Shown here one piece after another: positions 1 to 9,400 of a stretch of DNA of 64,000 bases. The notes beneath the pieces were generated by a model. The model had not been told where the DNA came from. It made no database searches and saw only the letters and a program-made list of their open reading frames with translations. Made by a program: the position numbers and the translations under genes. Source of the stretch: Owenia fusiformis. Lineage: Eukaryota > Annelida > Polychaeta > Sabellida > Oweniidae. Location: NCBI GenBank assembly GCA_903813345.2, contig CAIIXF020000007.1, positions 13,686,714-13,750,713 of the forward strand, given 5' to 3'. Position 1 is the first letter of the stretch. Each line of letters starts with the position of its first letter.

Positions 1-1
1 A

Positions 2-434
2 AATGACGACAAAAACAGCTCAAATGAGCTCATCATATTGGTCATGAACAACCTCTATACGTGGCTGACCATCACAATGTCCATTCTTAGTATCATTGGT
101 AGTATTCTCATGTTTTACATCTATCTCACTTTTAAGAGTGTCCGTGGAAGCAAGAGCGTCAAGATGTTACAGTTCCTCACATTGGCTGATATGACAACAG
201 CTATCGGCAATTTGATTGGCTTATTGTGGTATCTATGTCGGGGTCACGTGTCAAATGAGGTCAGTGATGTGTGGTGTAAATTCCACAGTGCGTTAACTAT
301 AGGATCAAGTATTTGCTCCTTTCTTTGGACTATTGCCATTGCTTTGCATTTGTATATTGCTATTGCAAGAGAGGACGTTCGACACGCGGACAAACTGACT
401 CCGTTGTTTCATGTCGTTTGCTGGATTCTACCAG
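2..434 (+). CDS. GPR157-like exon 1 (TM1 to start of TM4)
   Basis: The exon encodes the short N-terminus, TM1-3 and the start of TM4. It ends at CCAG|gtaggc after the first base of a codon. There is no in-frame stop before ATG 44, so the exon may begin left of the window. Confidence 0.8.
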
Positions 435-3400
435 GTAGGCTTTACTTGCATATGACACACAGCGCACATCTTGACACATATAAGACACATTAATACATTC
501 TAACCTTAAAATGACACATATAAGACACATTGACACATTTCTAACCTTAAATGAACAAACACACACTTTTACAATTGAAAGTTCTGTAATAATTTTGTAG
601 CTTTAAAATAACTTATAGACGTAGCGATCTAAATCATATATTGCATGGATTGATAATAATCGGGAATAAAAAAAACTGAAATAAATTGTTATCTTAGTTT
701 TTTATCTGTTTTCACATTGCCCTTTGATCGTAATTGATATATTTGAATGTGTATGTTTTGCTGTCTGTTTCGTTGATTTATAAAAGTGTGATAAGGTTTA
801 GGGTTGGGTTTATTTCAGCTGTTGTCATGGTCACTGCCCTAGGAATGAATGTCCTTGGATATGACCGCAACTTGAAGCATGCTAGTTGGTGCTGGATCGA
901 ACCAACCCTCAAAACTGCTCTCTTTTGGCAGTACATGTCAGGTACATTCTGACGTACTTACTAGAGATGATGTCCATATCTAAGATTGAAAAATGATAAA
1001 GTTGTTTATTTCTTTTTTTATTGCTCTTATAATAACGGTAGCTGTGAGATCTTAACATTTCATTTTTCTTTAATTGTGTTTCATTATAGACTCAATTCAA
1101 ACTTAAAAAATAAAATCAATTTGTTTCTAATGAAACCAATTGATCATGATCCCCAATTAGACCACCTTACATAAAAATGTAACTAGTTAAGCAAATGAGG
1201 GTAAAAATGAGAAAATGATTTAAAATGAAATTGCAACTGACAAAGTTGAACAGGCCAGATCTTTTAATTGTCACTCTCACATTTCAAATGGTTTATTGGA
1301 ACCTCAGGGCAAACTGCATGATTAATTTTTCATTAAAGGCAGAATCAGATCTATATGTGATAAAATTGCAGGCAACATGTACACAATATGATTGGTTCAC
1401 TAATACACACCCCCACAAATGTAATGTCTTCTCTATGTCTTCTAGTGATACTAGATTAGTAGATCAATTTCCATTGATCATGTAACTACGTATTTCTTCT
1501 CAACGGTAAGATACAATGTAGTTTTCTATTACGTATGTCGATCCACTAGAATCCACGAATTATTAGCTCATTTTTCATCTAAACGTTTGGAAATAATATC
1601 ACTTGTGACTGACAGGATCGCATGACTGGGGAAAATCATATTGGGCCGTATTCCCGGGAACGTATTCACTGGGAAAGAATATAGTTTTGGGATATTGGGT
1701 ACCTGTGAGTTTTATAACAGGTTATTCTTGGTGGAGGCTAAGTATGGGTTTTATCTTCAGAAAATAGGTCAACTGCAGGTCAGATAAAAAGAAGTGACAT
1801 AATAAAGAAAAGTGGGATTAAATTAGAATGCCATTCTGCTCTTTTTCTATCCTTTAGACCTTGATCAATCGATCCTACAAATAAGATCCGTGAATGGGAT
1901 ATCAACAGAGTGAATCCAATCAATTTCCAATTATTATCCAATAGATGATTTAATAAAAAATGAACGGGGTTACATAATGGGTCATTAATAGTGCTTTAAA
2001 TTATCATTAGTATTTTATTATTAGACTTGCCTTGATTCATTAATCATGATTAAAATTGACTGTAAACAAATATCTCAGAGAAGATCTGATCATCCGTGCA
2101 AACTCAAATATATTCTGTTTCAGGAAAAGCTTGGGAAGTGTTAGCATGCATAGCGACGGCTCTGCTTTACATAGCAACAAAGATATATTTGAAAAGACAG
2201 GCAAGTGACCTCAATGTAGTAATGATAAGATATCATGATCTATGTAACTACTATATACTAATTAATAATGGCATATAAGTATGGTATAAATATTACATAC
2301 GGTAATTATATATAGTTAAGTTAAGGCTCCTTTGATCTGCCAATATATCAGTGTTCTTAAATGAAACGATCGGCACTTGTGTCGGCTAATTCATTGCTAT
2401 ATTCAGACAGAGATAGATCTCTTGTTCCATACTAAAGTATGAAATAAAGAGAATTAAAATCAGGTTCATATGTTACAGGGTGACCAGAAAAAGGTGGACC
2501 GATGTTTTTTCCTTTAACCTCCACATAAATGCCATGACCAGGTTTATTTTTGGCACAAATGTAGGCTATATTAGTCAGTGCATAACATTGTGAAATGTCA
2601 ATCACTTTCCATTTTTATTTGATGGCTATTTCAGCACATGCTCTATATGTGCTCCCTAGCACTAAAGCCACTGAGGAAGATTGACATTTCACACTTTGAC
2701 ATAATGGCATGCATTGTCTAATGTACATTTGTGCCAAAAATGAACCCGATTGTGGCATTTGTGTGGCAGTTGAAAGAAAAAACAGCAGTCCACTTTTTTC
2801 TGGTCACCCTGTTCAAACATATCAAAATTTGTACATATCCCGAATATGTCTATATATCGATACCGCTTCAAATCTATTTGGGTTTGATGTTCCTATTTTA
2901 CATTCGGTCTCACATTATATCACGAGGTACACTTTTTGAAACCTATATACAATCTCACTGTGAATAATTATGACCTCAAATAATTAATGCTTTTGATTCG
3001 ACATTACATCACCGAGAAATTGTAATTTTACTGCGGAGAATTTATTTTATTCTTCAATAACGTATATTTCAGATGAAAAATTCTGCCCAACTTTTCGCAG
3101 TCGATTCTCAAGCAAACAAATCTCGTCAGCAGAGGTTTCTTATTGCCAACCGTAAGATGACGTTTGTCCCAGTGACGTTTTTCTTACTGCGTATATGGGG
3201 GACGGTGAGGTTCCTTATAGGGGCTCATTGGAATGAAGTTGCAAGTAAGACGTGGATGGTGTGGATTGTACCCCTACAGGTATGCCAACCCCTCCTCGAG
3301 ACCTTTCACTCTGTAAAAATAGTCTAAAAACGATCAGTCAATATTATGCCGAAATAGTGGTGCATAACGTTCCTTAGATATTAGAGAATTTAAATGTTTT

Positions 3401-3911
3401 ACTACAACATACAGTATTGAGCTTTGTCGGATTTTACGCTTCTTCTGTGCTTTAGTTTTGGGTACATTTCCCATTTGCAGCCCATGTCATGTGTGATGAT
3501 TTTGTCATTTTACAATCCTACATTTTCTTTCAGGGAATCGGAGACAGTGCACAAGGTTTCGCAAACGCCATCCTCTTCATTATTCTTACTGAGAGTATCC
3601 GCTTGAAGATGAAGGCAATGATATGTTGTATCAGGGAGCCCCACGTGAATATACCTAGTGTCGATTCTAATCAGAACAACAGGAGACGCCGGTGCTCTAA
3701 TCAGGATAACCAAGGTGTATTGCCTGTTAAGATCAAGAACAATGATGCAAAGGACAATCCCAACAACAGAAATGTAGATATTGTTCAGTATGGACTAAAT
3801 GAATCGAATGATAAAATATCAAACGCGCCTCGCGATGATATCTCTGGTGGAATAAAGAACAAGGGGTTTGTTTCTGAAGAGAAAGTTGACGTCTCGTTTG
3901 GACACATGTAA
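2..3911 (+). CDS. GPR157-like seven-transmembrane receptor (5' partial), five coding exons
   Basis: Joined exons are 2-434, 819-941, 2124-2200, 3073-3279 and 3534-3911 (TAA), about 405 codons. The exon phases agree throughout. Seven hydrophobic segments are visible, starting at WLTITMSILSI (TM1), MLQFLTLADM (TM2), FHSALTIGSSI (TM3), FHVVCWILPA (TM4), TALFWQYMSGKAW (TM5), MTFVPVTFFLLRIWGTVRF (TM6) and WMVWIVPLQGIGD (TM7). A Cys before TM3 (VWCKF) and Cys residues in loop 2 (SWCWIEP) could form the usual GPCR disulfide. The blocks SFLWTIAIAL, HASWCWIEP, GKAWEVLA, LRIWGTVRF and GIGDSAQGFAN match what I know of GPR157, a receptor linked in vertebrates to Gq signalling and cilia. The roughly 100-residue cytoplasmic tail is polar and not conserved. 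The frame is open to the window edge, so the true start may lie upstream; ATG 44 is a possible internal start. The ligand is unknown. Confidence 0.85.
471..552 (+). repeat. Two tandem copies of a 40-bp unit
   Basis: The units at 473-512 and 513-552 both begin gacacatataagacacatt and end in ctaacctt. They lie in intron 1 of the receptor gene. Confidence 0.75.
819..941 (+). CDS. GPR157-like exon 2 (TM4, extracellular loop 2, start of TM5)
   Basis: The acceptor is tatttcag and the donor tcag|gtacat. The exon is phase 1 at both ends. It encodes VVMVTALGMN, the loop-2 motif SWCWIEP and the first part of TM5. Confidence 0.8.
942..2123 (+). other. Intron 2 of the receptor gene
   Basis: This is AT-rich sequence with no recognisable gene. 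The short open frames at 986-1174 and 1225-1485 lack any recognisable motif. Confidence 0.6.
2124..2200 (+). CDS. GPR157-like exon 3 (TM5) with a GC donor
   Basis: The exon encodes GKAWEVLACIATALL through IYLKRQ. It enters with two bases and leaves in phase 0. The only donor that keeps phase with exon 4 is CAG|gcaagt, a standard GC-AG donor context. Using the nearby GT at 2205 would add four bases and break the frame. Confidence 0.8.
2476..2811. mobile_element. Foldback MITE in receptor intron 3
   Basis: The ends are an inverted pair: CAGGGTGACCAGAAAAA on the left and its complement ending at 2811. The arms stay recognisably complementary for about 140 bp each, including the word ttggcacaaatgta in both, so most of the ~336-bp element is an imperfect hairpin. 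No transposase is present. The flanks TTA and TTC allow only a weak guess at a 3-bp target duplication. Confidence 0.75.
3073..3279 (+). CDS. GPR157-like exon 4 (intracellular loop 3, TM6, start of TM7)
   Basis: The acceptor is tatatttcag and the donor CTACAG|gtatgc. The exon has 69 codons and phase 0 at both ends. It contains the family-like block LLRIWGTVRFL. Confidence 0.82.
3534..3911 (+). CDS. GPR157-like exon 5 (rest of TM7, cytoplasmic tail, stop)
   Basis: The exon begins GIGDSAQGFANAILF, matching the GPR157 TM7 block, and runs through a CC-containing juxtamembrane segment (MICCIREP) and an Asn/Asp/Lys-rich tail to TAA at 3909-3911. The CC pair could be palmitoylated, which is inference. 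Confidence 0.82.
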   Translation, partial: GIGDSAQGFANAILFIILTESIRLKMKAMICCIREPHVNIPSVDSNQNNRRRRCSNQDNQGVLPVKIKNNDAKDNPNNRNVDIVQYGLNESNDKISNAPRDDISGGIKNKGFVSEEKVDVSFGHM

Positions 3912-4192
3912 ATATCATCACTTTAGCTTAGACTAACAGATGAAATTAATCAAAGTATCACTATATGGCTTATTATATCTTCATCAAGTGTGAATAGTTT
4001 AAAACAAAACTACGAATGAATGTTAGCAGTGGTGCTAGCAGAGAATTATTGTACAACACATTTTGAAAGAGACCCTGCAATGTCCTGTATCATAGGTGTA
4101 TTTCATAAAATATTGAATTATTTCTTGTATGCAATATCGATTATCGACATGTGATATTAATCATTGACAAAACTTTGCATATTAGATATACT
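3912..4192 (+). other. Probable 3' UTR of the receptor gene
   Basis: This is AT-rich non-coding sequence directly after the stop codon. I could not place a polyadenylation site with confidence. Confidence 0.4.
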
Positions 4193-4669
4193 TACACCGG
4201 AATAGTCTGACTACGGCAAAGTCAGTTATCGTTGTCACAAGTGGCGGACATAACCGTCGCTTAAACTGTTTAATCACTTGGTCCTCCTTTCATGGGATTT
4301 TATCGTCGCTAATTCTGTGCATGCATTAAGCTCTTGTGATGATGTATCATATGAAATCCCATTTTCGATCAAATTGGGTCGTGAATCACCACAATATAGC
4401 ATCTTCGATATCGTCAATGACAACGGAATCTGAATTTGAGTAATTTAGAAAGACAACGGCATGTGGTAATTACAGTGTCCGTTGTCCCGTATCTCATTTT
4501 GATCGGTCAAATTAAAGACCTTATTTCGATGGTAGAACATTATTAATTGTACAATGAGTATAAAGACACTTTGATTGACAGTTCATGAAAATCTAATTGA
4601 AGCGACGGTTATGTCCACCATTTGTGACAACGGTATCTGACTTTACCGTTGTCAGGCTATTCCGGGGTG
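4193..4669. mobile_element. MITE-like inverted-repeat element, ~477 bp
   Basis: The left arm (ACCGGAATAGTCTGAC, then cggacataaccgtcgctt) pairs with the right arm (agcgacggttatgtcc, then GTCAGGCTATTCCGG). The arms are about 70 bp with few mismatches. The flanks carry a possible 5-bp target duplication ATACT at 4188-4192 and 4670-4674. There is no coding capacity. Confidence 0.75.
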
Positions 4670-5519
4670 ATACTGGACTCGATTTAATAATGAATTCTGA
4701 GAAGTTACACGTTGTTATGATCTTGAATTCCAAATTACGAACCTACTTTCGATGCTTGGCTTATAAATATACTATATTACACGGTTAGCTGCTCAAACCT
4801 CATCTCAAACATTGAAAAATTGCAACAAAACATTTCTCCATGTAAATATGTTATGGTGATATCCCTTAACATTTGTCAATGTTAATTTTGTGTTTAAGTT
4901 GTAAATAAGAACTTATAAAAAGAGACTTAAAACAGGTAAGTAAATTAATGGCATCATATCTATCATTTTAATCTTATCATTACAGTAATACATTTTAGAG
5001 ACACCTCAACAATATAATAAAACTCTGTTTCAAAAGTTCAAAAGCCGAGTAAGACATTGTGGGCATATTTGTAATAGTTCATTTTGTATTTCTTTTGTAA
5101 CTCGGCATATGTCACTTTAATAAATGGTTTATTCCATGTTTATGTTTATGTCCCGAATTTATTTGTGGGCGCGTCATCCAGAGTGTAGTGTCGCTGTCAA
5201 TTTTTGGCGATATCTGACATTTCAAATTAATACGGCTTGTAGAGTTGTCTTTGGAGTATGCAGTTGTCAATCTTTTTCGGTGCTAAATTATCCGGTTCCT
5301 GGTTGTGCATTTATCATTCCACAAATCATGCATATCAATCTGAAACATACTTTCTACAGATGTTTAATGAATAGGATCAAAAATAAATTTTCTGGGCACA
5401 TTTTGTGTAAAAATCTTCATGATTGTAACAGTGGCTTTTGCCTTTATGTTTTACTTCTACGTGAATTATTTTAGAATGTGAATAGAAACTAACGGTAATG
5501 TAGAATAATACTAAAAAGA
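4670..5519. other. Intergenic, no supported gene
   Basis: A 116-codon open frame lies at 5124-5474 (plus). It has no recognisable domain, AT-driven composition and no splice or homology support. I see nothing else. Confidence 0.4.
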
Positions 5520-5945
5520 ATAATTGGTAACTATCATATATATATTCAATGCTTTATTGTACTAAAAATCCCTTTCGGGTGAGTGTACAGCGAATAAACA
5601 TGATAAAATAAAACTAAAACTATACATACAATTACAATAACATACAATGCAAATTTTACATGGCATATAATGACAATATAATGTGATTGACTGATCATTA
5701 GATATATACCAACAACTACTATAAGCCTACATGTATATATTTATATTGATAATATAGTTGGTCTCTTTTCAATTATTTCATAAAGGTATTTTGCAAAGGT
5801 GATACACATGTTACCCTCAGCATTAAACATATAATAAGCCTTTTCTTCGGTAGTCAATACAGTTAGATTTGGGCAAATCGAGTTAAACGTATCAAAGTAT
5901 TCATATCTCATTTTTTCCAATTTTTGACACTCAAAAATAAAACAT
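5520..5945 (-). pseudogene. 5'-truncated LINE remnant, C-terminus and 3' tail
   Basis: The minus strand reads CFIFECQKLEKMRYEYF, then TTEEKAYYMFNAE and FAKYLYEIIEKRP, to a TAA near 5746. The pattern [HC]-F-[IV]-F-[ED]-C followed by a basic/aromatic helix is typical of the extreme C-terminus of molluscan LINE reverse transcriptases. An in-frame stop just upstream shows truncation. The sequence beyond the stop (to about 5520) would be the 3' UTR. Confidence 0.5.
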
Positions 5946-6338
5946 CATATAAGTTGTTATAATTAGGATGACGTCATCGACGACTTCAATGTGTAGCGCC
6001 CAAAATTGAAAGGACGTTGATACATTGATCGAAGTTCGAAGATAACAAAACTCTCACTGCAGGTATTCTGACAAAAGATGCAAAGAAATTTTCGGAAAAC
6101 ATGAGCTAGGATGCAGGCAGATTTTATGCACCGATGAAGCTAGAAAGCTAGAACCAAATCACAAGTTAAAAAGCCAGAAATCTACGTTACTGTGTCTTGA
6201 AGGAGAGAACTTTAGCAGCAGTGCGAATTCAACTTCATTACTTCATTTATCATATTATTATTACAATTCTTTAAAACATTTTTATACACAAACCATCTTT
6301 CCTGTGATAACCATTAGATTCATTCAGTACAAACTTAC
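5946..6338. other. Unassigned sequence downstream of the secreted modular gene
   Basis: The last exon of the minus-strand secreted gene should lie here or further left, because its exon at 6339-6446 ends with a donor. I could not identify a convincing terminal exon. Confidence 0.4.
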
Positions 6339-6446
6339 CTGTTCTTGTTTTGTCATTGGTCCTAAAGGTTGATTGTTCCGTCGTTCTTGCACTGCCACAA
6401 ACTGGTCGTTGAGTAGTTATCACTGGCTTTGACACCGTTTTTGTAT
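6339..6446 (-). CDS. Thr-rich linker, copy 2 (last exon found)
   Basis: The exon is 108 nt, class 1-1, between ttactatag and ACAG|gtaagt. It reads DTKTVSKPVITTQRPV followed by SARTTEQSTFRTND. It occupies the same place after module B as 10002-10160. The 2.5-kb intron before it holds the 7199-8843 element. Confidence 0.6.
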
Positions 6447-9400
6447 CTATAGTAACAAATCATAAAAATGAATTACATCCAAGAGTAACATTACAGGCAA
6501 AAAAGCATGTTTATACATGGTGACCACAAAAATACAACTTCCTAAATCGGGAATAACTTTCTAAATTAAGGTGGAATAATTTCTTGGGTAGGTTGTGTTC
6601 AGTGCCTGCTTTACAAGTACACCACAATTCTCCAGGTATTGAATACCAGATAAATAGATTCCACATTAATTAATAGAGAAGTTTCCATATAGCTTTGGAA
6701 TCTCGCAAATTCTCGTTTTTTCATGGGATTTTAAGAGATTTGCTCTTTTAACCTCTAACGAATAACTTTTCTTTCTTTTTAATAGCATATTTAAATTTAG
6801 TTTTCCACAATAAAATTAAGTTTTCCACAATAATAACTTACATTTATAAGTTATGTCACTTAAATCATTTTCCATGACTTTTAAAACAACTTGGGCCAAA
6901 TCTCCATAGATGCAATGCTAAGATTTTTTAACACCTTGATTGATTCGTTTGATAATAGAACATTTCATAATTAATCACAACAGGTACATTGACAGGGTCA
7001 TTCCATACTATGCCATTCGAGATTTAGACATATTCACCCATCACTTTTTGATAAATCATAAAAGTAAGCTACTATTGCAAGCTTTTAACATTGACGTGAA
7101 TGGCAGTCTGGCCCTAGCAAAATGAAGAATGACAAGGGTAACACCTATTATTTCAGCTTTATTCAGCTACTTTGTAGAATATAGAAACTATACTATTAAT
7201 GCCTTGGTCACATAGGCTCCGATTTTCACTGCGGCGCCCGACCGATGAGTATTTTGTTCAAAATCGGCCGGCGAGCCCGGGCATCGTACGGGCGCCGGGC
7301 GATGATCGCCACTCATCGGCCGATTTTTAGACATCGTACGGGCGCCGGCAGAGTTTTATCGCGGAGATAAAAGTTGCCGATGTCTTGGCGATTTTTTCTC
7401 AACCAAACTCATTGGTACCTACCCGGCCGTGTCCCGCCCGATCATCGTACGATTATCTTACGGCGCCCGGTGGCATCGCACGGTCATCTTTGGATTTTGC
7501 GTGCTGATTTGTTGGATAAATCTTAATAATGATTACTTATAAAGTGATATAAAGCTTTTAAAAATAATGAGGTAAGGAATTATAATTACTACACACTGTC
7601 AGAGATTTTTATAAAACATAAATGGAACGATTAAGCTTACTGTATATAAAACAATGGCACACATTTGAATGGCTGGGTGGGTGGGTTGATTACTAGTCGT
7701 TCTTATATTGACATTAATCGTGTATGTCTGTCATACACATTGAATAGAGTGTTACATTTTTATGCGTATATTCACTCATGCATATACCATTACAAATCAT
7801 TTATTTTAAAAACCTTCGGAATGTTTTTGTGAGTACAGTAATTTCAAGGATCACAATTTAACTACGATTAATTACGTCTCAATTACAACGTAATATGCCA
7901 AAGGCTAAGGATAGAGGGGATAAGGCCAATGGGCCATATATGAGGAAGGCCTTGGGAAGACAGGTGGAAAAAGACAATAACAATGCTACTGAGCTGGTAA
8001 ATGATGAAGATTTAGATGTGTCTATAGGGAAGCGGGTACTCCACTTGAAACAGAAGAAATATGCCAATTTCTTTGAAGCCATATTTTTATGACCAAACTA
8101 ATTCTCTTTACAAGAACAGATGAAAGAAAGATGGAGAAATAGGGAATTTTGCTAATAGCATCGGATGGACAGGTAGACATAGTATTTTTTTATATGAAAG
8201 ATCTAAAAATGAATTAAGATCAGGGTGCACTTTGATGAAAAGACCACGTCCAGTATGGCAAGTGATTTTAGACGGTCATATCTTTCACCATGAGTACCTT
8301 CTGGGCACAAATAGAGTGTTTTTATTAAAACAATATGTTTTCTTTCAATTGAAGTACCCATGATGATAAAAATATCAATCAAACAATTCGAAAAATGATG
8401 AATAGGGACCCCATGTCAACATTTTTTCTAAATATTGAACCTATTTACTCAAAAGAGGATCTTCTTTTTCTGATTCTTATTGCATGAAAACATTATTATC
8501 CTGGAAGTCCTGTTTATCAAAGTATTTCGTTTTCAAATGTTGCATTCACGCCATGTGGAACAGTCATACTGGGTAATACAGGGATTAAGTATAAATCTAG
8601 AGGCCTGTAAATCGACCGATGTCCTGGCGGGTCCCGTACGGCCATCGGTCGATAGCCTTGCGATACCCGTGCGATGTCTTTCAGATTCAATTGATTGCGG
8701 GCGCCGTACGATGCCTGTACTAATGTGACCATACTCACGATTAGATCAAGACATCGGTGAAAAGTCACCGGCGCCCGGTCGATTTATAAATCGGCCGATG
8801 ACTACTCATCGGCCGGCGCCCGGCGGCTATGTGACCCAGGCATTAGGAAATCATTTTAAAATTAGAGGGCTGTATTTGTTGAGTTTACCCTGTAATTGAT
8901 AAAAAAATGATGCACGAGTCTGTGGATGTAGATGTATGATTTTTACCTTTTAGAAGACATTCAATTTTTACAGATTCGAATTTTTTCTTCAAATTTCCCC
9001 GTACGTTCTCCCAGCCGTATCTAACGTTTTGCGGCTCAAATGTAAAGTCATTTCCCACGATGATTGACGAAAATACTGATCTCTTTGGTTTCACAATTTC
9101 CCGGACAAATGTCCATTTCAGTGTTAAATTATCGTATTTCAGAGACAACGTGGAGTTGACGTTGTGTACATATGCTGGGCGACTGGCGGATGCGCCTTCT
9201 TTGTGCCAGAGTCCATTGAAAACTGTGAAATCGTCTTTCCTATCGAAACCACTGACACTAAGGGCGTCGCATGTATTTTCAACTGGAATATGGAAAATCA
9301 TAATGTTAAGAACATCAGACGTGTTATACCAATCGATATTGGATTTAAAATCACAGACATGATACTCTGAATTATAGTCCAAAATTGTTATTACATACTA

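Noticed and set aside
5124-5474. 116-codon plus-strand ORF
   Set aside because: No recognisable domain, no convincing start context and no splice context. It is kept only as a note in the intergenic entry.
9060-9370. Plus-strand ORFs of 100 and 68 codons
   Set aside because: They are shadows of module B copy 2 on the minus strand, which has splice sites and a paralogous exon.
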